From: Methylobacterium sp. R2-1
GTDB taxonomy: Bacteria; Pseudomonadota; Alphaproteobacteria; Rhizobiales; Beijerinckiaceae
Assembly: GCF_014191355.1 (NCBI RefSeq)
Contig: NZ_JACHWM010000008.1
Location: forward strand, 182,292 to 246,291
Reading direction: 5' to 3'
DNA length: 64,000 nucleotides
How positions within the stretch are numbered: the stretch's first letter is position 1; every line of letters starts with the position of its first letter. The translations under genes and the position numbers were made by a program. A model generated the notes under the pieces. It ran no database searches. It was not told the DNA's origin and was given only the letters and a program-made list of their open reading frames with translations. Below are positions 35,798 to 43,828 of the stretch, in pieces.

Positions 35798-37514
35798 AGC
35801 TCTGCGTCTCCCTGGCGCCGCCCGGATGGGTCACGGCGCCGTTCACCGCAGGCCCGACGGTCTGCGCATATTTCCAGAGGTAACCGGAGGTCGCGGAGTT
35901 GCCCCGCGGCGTCCACGCGGCCCGGCGCTGGGCCAGTTCCTCGTCGGAGAGCGCCACGTCGAGCGTGCCCTTGATTGCATCCAGTGTGATGATGTCGCCG
36001 TCGCGCAGCAGGCCGATCGGGCCGCCGATGGCGGCTTCGGGGCCGACATGGCCGACGCAGAAGCCGCGGGTCGCGCCGGAGAAGCGCCCGTCGGTGATCA
36101 GCGCCACCTTATCACCCATGCCCTGACCGTAGAGGGCGGCGGTGGTCGAGAGCATCTCGCGCATGCCGGGGCCTCCCTTCGGGCCCTCGTAGCGGATGAC
36201 CAGAACTTCGCCGGGCTTGTAGGTGCGGTTCTGCACCGCCTCGAAACAGGCCTCCTCGCCGTCGAAGACGCGGGCCGGGCCGGTGAACACCTGTTTCTCG
36301 GCCGGCATACCGGCGACCTTCACGATGGCGCCCTCGGGGGCGAGGTTGCCCTTGAGGCCGACCACGCCGCCAGTGACGGTGATCGGTTGATCGGCGGGGC
36401 GCACCACGTCCTGATCTGGATTCCAAGCGACCTTGGCGAGGTTTTCCGCGATGGTCCGGCCGGTGACGGTGAGGCAGTCGCCGTGCAGGTAGCCGTGGTC
36501 GAGCAGCGTCTTCATCAGCAGCGGGATGCCACCGACCTCGAACATGTCCTTGGCCACGTAGCGCCCGCCGGGCTTGAGATCGGCGATGTAAGGGGTCTTG
36601 CGGAAGATCTCGGCGACGTCGAACAGGGTGAACTCGATGCCGCATTCATGCGCGATCGCCGGCAGGTGCAGGGCCGCGTTGGTCGAGCCGCCGGAGGCTG
36701 CCACGGTCGCGGCGGCGTTCTCGAGCGCCTTGCGGGTGACGATGTCGCGCGGACGGATGTTCTTGGCGATCAGTTCCATCACCTTCTCGCCGGCCGCAGC
36801 GCAGAATTGGTCGCGGATCTCGTAGGGCGCGGGGGCGCCGGCCGAGTAGGGCAGCGCGAGGCCGATCGCCTCGGAGACCGTGGCCATGGTGTTGGCGGTG
36901 AACTGCGCGCCGCAGGCGCCGGCCGAGGGACAGGCCACCCGCTCCAGCTCGTCGAGGTCATCGAGGCTCATGTCGCCGACGGCGACCTTGCCGACGGCCT
37001 CGAACAGATCCTGCACGGTGACCGGCCGACCGCGGAACGAGCCGGGCAGGATCGAACCGCCGTAGATGAAGATCGAGGGCACGTTGAGGCGCACCATGGC
37101 CATCATCATGCCGGGCAGGGACTTGTCGCAGCCGGCCAGCCCCACGAGGGCATCGTAAGAGTGACCGCGGATCGTCAGCTCGACCGAATCGGCGATGACC
37201 TCGCGGGACGGCAGCGAGGCGCGCATGCCGCCATGGCCCATGGCGATGCCGTCGGTGACGGTGATGGTGCAGAACTCGCGCGGGGTGCCGCGGGCGGCGG
37301 CAACGCCCTTCTTCACGGCCTGCGCCTGGCGCATCAGCGAGATGTTGCAGGGCGCGGCCTCGTTCCAGCACGAGGCGACGCCGACCAGCGGCTGATGGAT
37401 CTGCTCGGTGGTCAGGCCCATGGCGTAGAGGTACGAGCGGTGGGGTGCGCGCTCGGGCCCTTCCGTCACGTGCCGGCTCGGCAGCTTCGACTTGTCGGTC
37501 TGACGCGCGTCCAT
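35784..37514 (-). CDS. ilvD: Dihydroxy-acid dehydratase
   Basis: Dehydrates 2,3-dihydroxy-isovalerate and -methylvalerate in valine, isoleucine and pantothenate synthesis; an Fe-S cluster enzyme. The 576-residue protein has the cluster cysteines in VGLAGCDKSLPGMMMAM and PSAGACGAQFTANTMATVSE, the GSTNAALHL motif, and GPKGGPGMREMLSTTAALY with GRFSGATRGFCVGHVGPEA near the end. The start at 37514 gives MDARQTDKSKLPSRHVTEGP. Its end overlaps the exoR start by 14 bases. Confidence 0.97.
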   Translation of the reverse strand: MDARQTDKSKLPSRHVTEGPERAPHRSYLYAMGLTTEQIHQPLVGVASCWNEAAPCNISLMRQAQAVKKGVAAARGTPREFCTITVTDGIAMGHGGMRASLPSREVIADSVELTIRGHSYDALVGLAGCDKSLPGMMMAMVRLNVPSIFIYGGSILPGSFRGRPVTVQDLFEAVGKVAVGDMSLDDLDELERVACPSAGACGAQFTANTMATVSEAIGLALPYSAGAPAPYEIRDQFCAAAGEKVMELIAKNIRPRDIVTRKALENAAATVAASGGSTNAALHLPAIAHECGIEFTLFDVAEIFRKTPYIADLKPGGRYVAKDMFEVGGIPLLMKTLLDHGYLHGDCLTVTGRTIAENLAKVAWNPDQDVVRPADQPITVTGGVVGLKGNLAPEGAIVKVAGMPAEKQVFTGPARVFDGEEACFEAVQNRTYKPGEVLVIRYEGPKGGPGMREMLSTTAALYGQGMGDKVALITDGRFSGATRGFCVGHVGPEAAIGGPIGLLRDGDIITLDAIKGTLDVALSDEELAQRRAAWTPRGNSATSGYLWKYAQTVGPAVNGAVTHPGGARETQSYADI

Positions 37515-38014
37515 CGCTGTTCTCGTGCCCCGGTCCCGTTACGCCCCCGAGGCCCACCCGACCCGTTACGGTCCAGCGCGGGAAAACGTCCTTCGACGTC
37601 CTCGAAACTCTGCGGTAAAGCGTTGGAGCGACAGCGTTTACCGCGACCCCGGAAGTCGTCCCGGTTTATGGTGGGATTGCGGCGCTCAAAGGCACAGCTC
37701 AAGGCAAAGTCTGGTTGCTTTCGCGGTGTGTCGGGGCCGCAACAGCCGAGCTTACGCCAAGTCCGGGAAGACTTCGCACGGTCAACGTGCATCGAGGCTC
37801 ACGCGGTCCCGCGGAGGACGGATTTTTCAGTCCGAATTCCGGATGTACTTGCACCCGAAATGCGAGATGTGCTGGCGGCCAACGGCCATGGGCACCGCCG
37901 CAGATCAGTATCCGCAGCGATCCCTCTCAACGATAGCCAAGTGCCCCAGCTTTCAGCGCTGCGCGAGGCGGCGCATCCTTTCGGGATGACGCTGCCGAGC
38001 CTCGTCGAACAGGC
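37515..38014. other. Intergenic region between eutC end and ilvD start
   Basis: About 500 bases holding the ilvD promoter. An inverted repeat GCGGTAAAGCG / CGTTTACCGC lies at 37612-37644, about 100 bases before ilvD. Open frames here (for example 37525-37989, plus) have no recognisable content. Confidence 0.5.
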
Positions 38015-38797
38015 TCAGCCCGCGCTGATCGCAAGATCGGGTGCGCTCGCCTCGATCAGCCGGTCGCTCTCATCCTTCAGGTTCACGCCCGTCAGCCCGC
38101 GGGCGAAGGCCTGGGTCAGGAGCCAGTTCAGCTTGAACGCGGCGAGTTCGAAGCTGAGGCCGGCGGGCCGGACATTCGAGATGCAGTTCCGCTCCGCATC
38201 CGAGCGCCCGGGCTTGGGATCGAAGGTGACATAGAGGCCGAGGCTGTCGGGCGAGGACAGGCCGGGGCGCTCGCCGATCACCACCACCACTGCGCGGGCC
38301 CTCAGCGCCGCACCGGCCGCATCCCCCAGCGCGACCCGGGCTTGGGTCGCGATCACCACCGGGGCGAGGCGCCAGCCGGCCCGCTCCGCATGGGGCTTGA
38401 AGGCGGCGAGCAGGGCGGCGGCGCCCTCGTGCACCGCGCGCGCCGACAGGCCGTCGGCCACGACGAGGGCGAGATCAACGGGCTCGGCTGCGGAATCGGC
38501 GAGGGCCTTCAAACTCTCCGGCGAGAGGCGGCGCCCGTAATCGGGGCGGCGCAGATAGGTCGCACGATCCTCCGCACCGGAGGTCACGGTCACGGTCGGC
38601 AAGTCCAGGGCCCCGATGGCCTCCGCGATCGCGGAGGCATCCATCGGCGTATGCACGGCGTCCCGCGCCTGGGCGTGGGCAAGGCCGAATTTCAGCACCT
38701 CGCGGGTCGGCAAACCGGCCCCGGCGCGGCCGAGGCCGATCCGGGCGGGGGTGAGGCGGGCGAGCCGCTGCCAGAGATCGTCTCTCGCGGTGCTCAT
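38015..38797 (-). CDS. eutC: Ethanolamine ammonia-lyase small subunit
   Basis: Light chain of the B12-dependent enzyme that splits ethanolamine into acetaldehyde and ammonia. The 260-residue product has the family blocks TPARIGLGRAGAGLPTREVL, FGLAHAQARDAVH, VADGLSARAVHEGAAALLAA, VVVVIGERPGLSSPDSLGLY and SDAERNCISNVRPAGLSFEL. The ATG at 38797 overlaps the eutB stop by four bases (ATGA), so the subunits are translated together. A minus-strand frame open to 40327 in this phase is only a shadow of eutB. No eutA reactivase or microcompartment shell genes lie near. Confidence 0.96.
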   Translation of the reverse strand: MSTARDDLWQRLARLTPARIGLGRAGAGLPTREVLKFGLAHAQARDAVHTPMDASAIAEAIGALDLPTVTVTSGAEDRATYLRRPDYGRRLSPESLKALADSAAEPVDLALVVADGLSARAVHEGAAALLAAFKPHAERAGWRLAPVVIATQARVALGDAAGAALRARAVVVVIGERPGLSSPDSLGLYVTFDPKPGRSDAERNCISNVRPAGLSFELAAFKLNWLLTQAFARGLTGVNLKDESDRLIEASAPDLAISAG

Positions 38798-40176
38798 GCG
38801 GCGAGCTCCGGCGCGGCGGTGAGCAACCGGGCCTCGGCCCCGCCGGGCAGGAGGGCGCCGCTCGCGTCGGTGAGGCCGATGCGGGCGAGCCATTCCTCGA
38901 ATTCGGGCGCTCGCCTCAGGCCCAGCACCTCGCGGATGTAGAGCTGATCGTGGAACGAGGTGGACTGGTAGTTCAGCATCACGTCGTCGGCGCCGGGAAT
39001 GCCCATCACGTAGGTGCAGCCGGCCGCCCCGAGCAGGGTCAGCAGCGTGTCCATGTCGTCCTGATCGGCCTCGGCATGGTTGGTGTAGCAGACGTCGACC
39101 CCGAGCGGCACGCCCATCAGCTTGCCGCAGAAATGATCCTCCAGCCCGGCACGGATGATCTCCTTGCCGTCGTAGAGGTATTCCGGCCCGATGAAGCCGA
39201 CAACGGTGTTGACGAGGAGCGGGCGGTAGCGCCGGGCGACGGCGTAGGCGCGGGCCTCCAGGGTCTGCTGGTCGATGCCGTGATGGGCATCCGCCGAGAG
39301 CGCTGAACCCTGGCCGGTCTCGAAATACATCACGTTGTCGCCGAGCGTCCCGCGCTTGAGCGCGAGCGCCGCCTCGTGGGCCTCCTGCAGGATCGGCAGC
39401 GTGACGCCGAAGCTCGCATTGGCCCGCTGCGTCCCCGCGATCGACTGGAACACGAGATCGACCGGCAGGCCGCGGTTCATCGCGTCGAGCGTGGTGGTGA
39501 CGTGGGTGAGCACGCAGGCCTGCGTCGGGATCTCGAGCCGGCCGATGATGCCGTCGAACAGGCGCAGCAGCGTCCCCATCGTCTGGATCGAATCGGAGAC
39601 CGGGTTGATGCCGATCACCGCATCGCCGCAGCCATAGGCGAGACCGTCGAGGATCGAGGCGGTGACGCCCGCCGGATCGTCGGTCGGATGGTTGGGCTGG
39701 AGCCGCACCGCGAGCGTGCCGGGCAGGCCGATCGTGTTGCGAAACCGCGTGACCACGCGACATTTCCGAGCGACCAGAATCAGATCCTGGTTGCGCATGA
39801 TCTTGCTGACCGCCGCGGCGATCTCCGGTGTCACGCCGGGGGCGATTCGCGCCAGCGTCTCGGAGGAGGCGGTGAGCAGGAACTCGCGAAAGTCCCCGAC
39901 CGTCAGAGCGGCGATCTCGGCAAACGCCGTCTCGTCGTGGTCGTCGAGAATCAGGCGGGTGACGTCGTCCTCCTCGTACGGGATCAGCGGACGCGCCAGG
40001 ATCTCCTTGAGCGGCACCTCGGCCAGGCACCAGCGCGCGGCCATGTTCTCCTCGGCCGTTTCGGCGGCAATCCCCGCGAGGCAGTCGCCGGAGCGCACCG
40101 GGGTCGCCTTCGCCATCAGCGTCGCCAGATCGGCGAAAACGTGGGTTCGGGGACCGACGGTGTGGCGGTAGGGCAT
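38794..40176 (-). CDS. eutB: Ethanolamine ammonia-lyase large subunit
   Basis: Catalytic TIM-barrel subunit that binds ethanolamine and adenosylcobalamin. The 460-residue product has RHTVGPRTHVFADLATLMAK at the start and the family segments ARKCRVVTRFRNTIGLPGTL, AVRLQPNHPTDDPAGVTASI, GIGINPVSDS-like IGINPVSDSIQTMGTLLRLF, VFQSIAGTQRANASFGV and FETGQGSALSADAHHGIDQQ. The active-site residues Arg160, Glu287 and others are expected in these blocks. First gene of the eutBC pair; its promoter lies in the region shared with the divergent antiporter. Probable use: ethanolamine as a nitrogen or carbon source. Confidence 0.97.
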   Translation of the reverse strand: MPYRHTVGPRTHVFADLATLMAKATPVRSGDCLAGIAAETAEENMAARWCLAEVPLKEILARPLIPYEEDDVTRLILDDHDETAFAEIAALTVGDFREFLLTASSETLARIAPGVTPEIAAAVSKIMRNQDLILVARKCRVVTRFRNTIGLPGTLAVRLQPNHPTDDPAGVTASILDGLAYGCGDAVIGINPVSDSIQTMGTLLRLFDGIIGRLEIPTQACVLTHVTTTLDAMNRGLPVDLVFQSIAGTQRANASFGVTLPILQEAHEAALALKRGTLGDNVMYFETGQGSALSADAHHGIDQQTLEARAYAVARRYRPLLVNTVVGFIGPEYLYDGKEIIRAGLEDHFCGKLMGVPLGVDVCYTNHAEADQDDMDTLLTLLGAAGCTYVMGIPGADDVMLNYQSTSFHDQLYIREVLGLRRAPEFEEWLARIGLTDASGALLPGGAEARLLTAAPELAA

Positions 40177-40814
40177 CGATTGGCTCCTTGGCCTCGCCCG
40201 ACAGGATGCAACGATCGAGCGACCTGTCGAGGTGATTTCCTGCGAGGTGGACTTGTGCGGCGAACGAGCGTCCGCTTCCGCTGCGCGCCCGCAAGCAAGA
40301 ACGGCGCCCGGCCGGGACGGCGACCAAGCTCGCGAGGGCGGAGCGTCCCGAGATCTGGCTATCTTTCCGGGATGCCAGCGTAACGGCGCCGAGACCTCCT
40401 CAACTCACAAAGCTCTGCGCAAGACGGCCCGAAGACGTTGCCGCAGAGCGTACCACCGGACCTGTCGCCCTTGGGATAGAGGCGTCGATCGTTTCATCGG
40501 CGCGGTCGTGTCGAACCCACCTTCGTCCATGCCGGAGCCCGACGCGTTCTCCGGCGGATGAGGCGGTTTTCCGTGGGGTTCCGGGTTTTCATCCTTCCGC
40601 TTTCCCACTTTCGTGTCAGATTGCGCATTATTTCGCTTGCCTGCATGCCTGGCATACCAAATAATGCATACCAATGCTCTGGAGGAGACGGGCCCTCGGA
40701 TCCGACAGGCAGAGGAAGGAATCGCAACGCCCTGCACTGACGACTTTTCAAGCGCACCACGCCAATTCTACACAACAAGCCTTCACGTCTGTGCAGGCAC
40801 GAGGGAGCACGCTC
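40177..40814. other. Divergent regulatory region eutB / oxlT
   Basis: About 640 bases with no convincing gene. The AT-rich part from about 40560 to 40690 is probably the oxlT promoter and contains the direct repeat annotated separately. Confidence 0.5.
40652..40674. promoter_or_regulatory. Direct repeat GCATACCAA x2 upstream of oxlT
   Basis: GCATACCAA occurs at 40652-40660 and 40666-40674, a spacing of 14 bases, in the AT-rich part about 140 bases before the oxlT start. Repeated TGGTAT half-sites (read on the minus strand) are the kind recognised by GntR-type regulators. Operator function is inference. Confidence 0.45.
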
Positions 40815-42113
40815 ATGGCACTATCGTCCACTGCCCCGGATCGCCCGGTCGTATCGTCGAACCGATGGCTTCAAATCGTCCTCGGTGTGATCTGCATGGT
40901 GGCCGCGGCCAACATTCAGTACGCCTGGACCCTGTTCGTTCCTGAGATCCAGAAGACCTTCGGCTGGGATCGCGCCGCGATTCAGGTCGCCTTCACGATC
41001 TTCGTCGTCGTCCAGACCTGGCTGACACCGATCGAAGGCTACTTCATCGACAAGTACGGCCCGAGCCGTGTCGTGATGTTCGGCGGCCTGATGACCGGCG
41101 CGGCCTGGGTGATGAACTCCTACGCGACCTCGCTGACCGGCTTCTACATCGGCTCGATCCTCGGCGGCATCGGCGTCGGCTGCGTCTACGCCACCTGCAT
41201 CAACAACGCCCTGAAGTGGTTTCCGGACAAGCGCGGCCTCGCTGTCGGTCTCACGGCGGGCGGCTACGGCGCGGGCTCGGCGCTGACGATCATCCCGATC
41301 GCCAAGATGATCGATGCCGGCAGCTACGCCCAGGCGTTCTTCACCTTCGGCCTGATCCAGGGCACCGTCATCATCCTGGCCTCCATCTTCATGCGCTCGC
41401 CGGCCAAGGACGAGGTCAAGTTCTCGACCAAGGTGCTGCAGACCCGCCGCGACTACACCCTCGGTGAGGCGCTGCGTACGCCGGTCTTCTACGTCATGCT
41501 GCTGATGTTCACCTGCACGGTGACCGGCGGCCTGATGGCGGTGGCTCAGCTCGGCGTCATCGCGACCGACCTCGGCGTGAAGAACTTCCAGGTGAACCTG
41601 TACTTCTTCGCCATGGCAGCGCTGCCGTTCGCCCTGATGCTGGACCGCGTCATGAACGGCATCTCGCGTCCGCTCTTCGGCTTCATCTCCGACCGGATCG
41701 GCCGTGAGAAGACGATGTTCATCGCCTTCGCGATGGAAGGCATCGGCATCGTGGCGCTCGGCTACTTCGGCTCGAACCCCTGGGCCTTCGTGATCCTGTC
41801 GGGCATCGTGTTCCTGGCCTGGGGCGAGGTCTACTCGCTGTTCAGCGCCACGGCCGCCGACACCTTCGGCTCGAAGCATATCGGCAAGATCTACGGCGTC
41901 CTCTACTGCGCCAAGGGCTTTGCCGCGCTGTTCGTGCCGGTCGGGAACCTGATCATGCAGGCGACGGGCACCTGGTCGACGGTGCTCTACACGGTGGCGA
42001 CGATGGACCTGATCGCGGCGGCACTCGCCATCGCCGTGCTGCGGCCAATGCTGAAGCAGCACCACCTCTCCAACAACGCGGCGGTGCCGAACGCGGCGCT
42101 GGCCCACGCCTGA
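40815..42113 (+). CDS. oxlT: Oxalate:formate antiporter-type MFS transporter
   Basis: A 432-residue major-facilitator protein with twelve helices that should exchange oxalate or formate-like anions across the inner membrane. It begins RWLQIVLGVICMVAAANIQY AWTLF-type (helix 1), has the MFS loop FIDKYGPSRVVMFGGLMTGA, TAGGYGAGSALTIIPIAKMI and, after the central loop, FGFISDRIGREKTMFIAFAM, all as in OxlT family members. Methylobacterium grows on oxalate, which fits. The ATG at 40815 lies shortly before helix 1. Ends in a strong rho-independent terminator. Other anions such as other small carboxylates cannot be excluded. Confidence 0.85.
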   Translation: MALSSTAPDRPVVSSNRWLQIVLGVICMVAAANIQYAWTLFVPEIQKTFGWDRAAIQVAFTIFVVVQTWLTPIEGYFIDKYGPSRVVMFGGLMTGAAWVMNSYATSLTGFYIGSILGGIGVGCVYATCINNALKWFPDKRGLAVGLTAGGYGAGSALTIIPIAKMIDAGSYAQAFFTFGLIQGTVIILASIFMRSPAKDEVKFSTKVLQTRRDYTLGEALRTPVFYVMLLMFTCTVTGGLMAVAQLGVIATDLGVKNFQVNLYFFAMAALPFALMLDRVMNGISRPLFGFISDRIGREKTMFIAFAMEGIGIVALGYFGSNPWAFVILSGIVFLAWGEVYSLFSATAADTFGSKHIGKIYGVLYCAKGFAALFVPVGNLIMQATGTWSTVLYTVATMDLIAAALAIAVLRPMLKQHHLSNNAAVPNAALAHA

Positions 42114-42158
42114 TCGGGCGCATCCGATCCTGCGGGATCGGATGCCGGGCAATGAGAG

Positions 42159-42192
42159 GGCCCCGCCGGAAACGGCGGGGCTTTCCTTTTTT
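42159..42192 (+). terminator. Rho-independent terminator of oxlT
   Basis: GCCCCGCCGgaaaCGGCGGGGC followed by TTTCCTTTTTT, 46 bases after the oxlT stop. A further stem CATCCGATCC / GGATCGGATG precedes it at 42121-42144. Confidence 0.9.
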
Positions 42193-42315
42193 GAAAAGGG
42201 GCGACGCCCGCTCGGGCACAAGACCTCATCCGGCGGAGCATTCCTCTCCGCGGCACACGTGGCGGCATCGGCACAACACGTTGCGGCGGCCCCGCGAACC
42301 GATGGATCATCCGGC

Positions 42316-42345
42316 CAAAGAAAAAGGCCCCGTTTCCGGAGCCTT
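42316..42345 (-). terminator. Rho-independent terminator of the tRNA gene
   Basis: Read on the minus strand: AAGGCTCCGGAAACGGGGCC then TTTTTCTTTGG. It lies about 30 bases after the tRNA 3' end. Confidence 0.75.
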
Positions 42346-42375
42346 GGTCTCATCGTCCATCCCGTTTGGCGGAGA

Positions 42376-42450
42376 TGGTGGGCGCGACAGGGATCGAACC
42401 TGTGACCCCTACCATGTCAAGGTAGTGCTCTCCCGCTGAGCTACGCGCCC
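42376..42450 (-). tRNA. tRNA-Val (anticodon GAC), CCA encoded
   Basis: The minus strand folds as a 75-base tRNA: acceptor GGGCGCG / CGCGCCC, D arm GCTCAGC...GGGAGAGC, anticodon stem CTACC-TTGACAT-GGTAG with anticodon GAC, T arm with GGTTCGATCC, discriminator A and encoded CCA. GAC reads GUC/GUU valine codons. A sigma-70-like promoter lies upstream and a terminator downstream. Confidence 0.97.
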
Positions 42451-42492
42451 TGGCAGATCTTCCGGGTGGCCCCGGCGTCCTGCGAGGCCGCG

Positions 42493-42521
42493 GCTATAGC
42501 CGGTGCCGGTCGGCTCCGCAA
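42493..42521 (-). promoter_or_regulatory. Sigma-70-type promoter of the tRNA gene
   Basis: On the minus strand TTGCGG, 17 bases, TATAGC; the -10 box ends 43 bases before the tRNA 5' end. Spacing and boxes fit the housekeeping consensus of Alphaproteobacteria. Confidence 0.6.
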
Positions 42522-42775
42522 GCGGGACGTTGGCGGAATCTGACAGCATTTGCCGAAACGCGCGGGCGCTGCCGTCGCAACGCCGTCCCCATTGCGCGCG
42601 AGCGGCAAAAATCGGCTAAGAGTGCGCCGCGGAACACGTGGCCGCCGTGCTCCTGCGGTGCCGTCACGGCCGCACCACGTCGGCCGAGAGGCAGCGCGCG
42701 TGGCAACGCGGCAGGCGCGTTAGGCGTAGAGACCGAACGTACGGACCAGCACGGGACCGAGGACGGCAAGCAAGG

Positions 42776-43822
42776 ATGCGGTTTCTCCTATCGTCCGACG
42801 AGGGCGACGTGATCCGGGGCTGGGTGGTGCCGGACAACCCCCAGGCGATCAGTCGTGTCTCCGTCTGCATCGAGGGGCGCCGGGTAGCGGAGGTCTCGGC
42901 GATCCATGCCGACCAGAACTTCGTCAAGTTCGGCTGGCACGCGACCGGACAGTGCCACTTCGAGATCCGCGAGACCGACGTGCCGGGACTCGCCGGGATC
43001 GAGCGGCTCGAGATCTACGACGTCGACACCAATGTGCTGATCTACCGGCGGCTGCCGCGCGAGGGCCTGACCGACAAGAAGGTCATCCTGCTCAACGGCC
43101 ATATCCGCCCGGAAACGGTGATCCAGACCGCGCTCTACCCCTATTTCCGGCAATCGTATTTCGGAATCGGCCGGTTCCCGGATGAGATCCTGCGCGCGAT
43201 GTTCGACACCGTCACGCTCGATTCCTCCCTGATGGCCGGCTCGATCATCTTCCCGCGCTACGAGGGGCACTTCGTCCAGAGCGGCGCGCTCACCATGCTG
43301 CTCGTCCACGATCCCTTCGTGGAATTGGCGAGCCGGCTGTACTGGCTGCGCGAGCGGGCGAGCATCGCCGCCAATGCGGAGCAGCACTGGCGCCTCGGCA
43401 ACCTCGTCGAGGCGGCAGCCTTCACCCTCGATTACGATTTCACCGACGTGAAGAGCCTGAAGCGGCTGTTCCGAATGATGCCGGAGCGGGCCTATCACCT
43501 GCTCTACAACCCCCTCACTCGCCAACTCAGCACCCACGTGCCGGAGGACCGGCTGATGCCGGCGAGCTCGATCATCGCGGTCGAGGTCCTGTCGCGCATC
43601 GACGTCGTCGGCCACCGCGACTACTTCGAGGCGTTCATGGCTTCGGTGTTCCACCACATCGGGATCGAAGCCCCACTGCCGCTGCCGCTGCCGATTCCCA
43701 ACGAGACACTGGCGCTCGCCGAATTGTTGCGCGGGATGCGCTTCGCCCGCGACATGGTCGTCTACGACACGGTGCTGAGCGATGCGGTGCGGGCCTCCGT
43801 CTCGAAGAACTGGGAGGTCTGA
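42776..43822 (+). CDS. Uncharacterised 348-residue protein of the glycosyltransferase/PKS locus
   Basis: Cytoplasmic by composition, with no signal peptide or membrane helix. The first ~95 residues are beta-rich (GDVIRGWVVPDNPQAISRVS, GQCHFEIRETDVPGLAGIER); after a link KKVILLNGHIRPETVIQTAL the rest is mainly helical with YPYFRQSYFGIGRFPDEILR and MLLVHDPFVELASRLYWLRE. The VILLNGH...R...P and HDPFVEL parts faintly recall sulfotransferase phosphosulfate-binding elements, but I cannot claim it. It is followed after 6 bases by the double glycosyltransferase gene, so it is in the same operon and probably in the same pathway. The ATG at 42776 has AAGGA just before. Confidence 0.75.
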   Translation: MRFLLSSDEGDVIRGWVVPDNPQAISRVSVCIEGRRVAEVSAIHADQNFVKFGWHATGQCHFEIRETDVPGLAGIERLEIYDVDTNVLIYRRLPREGLTDKKVILLNGHIRPETVIQTALYPYFRQSYFGIGRFPDEILRAMFDTVTLDSSLMAGSIIFPRYEGHFVQSGALTMLLVHDPFVELASRLYWLRERASIAANAEQHWRLGNLVEAAAFTLDYDFTDVKSLKRLFRMMPERAYHLLYNPLTRQLSTHVPEDRLMPASSIIAVEVLSRIDVVGHRDYFEAFMASVFHHIGIEAPLPLPLPIPNETLALAELLRGMRFARDMVVYDTVLSDAVRASVSKNWEV

Positions 43823-43828
43823 GGAGCG

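Noticed and set aside
36112..36645. 177-residue arginine/histidine-rich minus-strand frame within ilvD
   Set aside because: Shadow of ilvD in another frame with composition typical of GC-rich off-frame reading.
37525..37989. 154-residue plus-strand frame upstream of ilvD
   Set aside because: No domain, arginine-rich shadow composition, opposite to the ilvD promoter.
38015..40327. A 770-codon minus-strand frame covering eutC and the region above it
   Set aside because: Only the eutC part has homology-like content; the rest is the shifted shadow of eutB, which is clearly the coding frame.
40405..40737. 110-residue minus-strand frame between eutB and oxlT
   Set aside because: Random-looking composition and it covers the AT-rich oxlT promoter.
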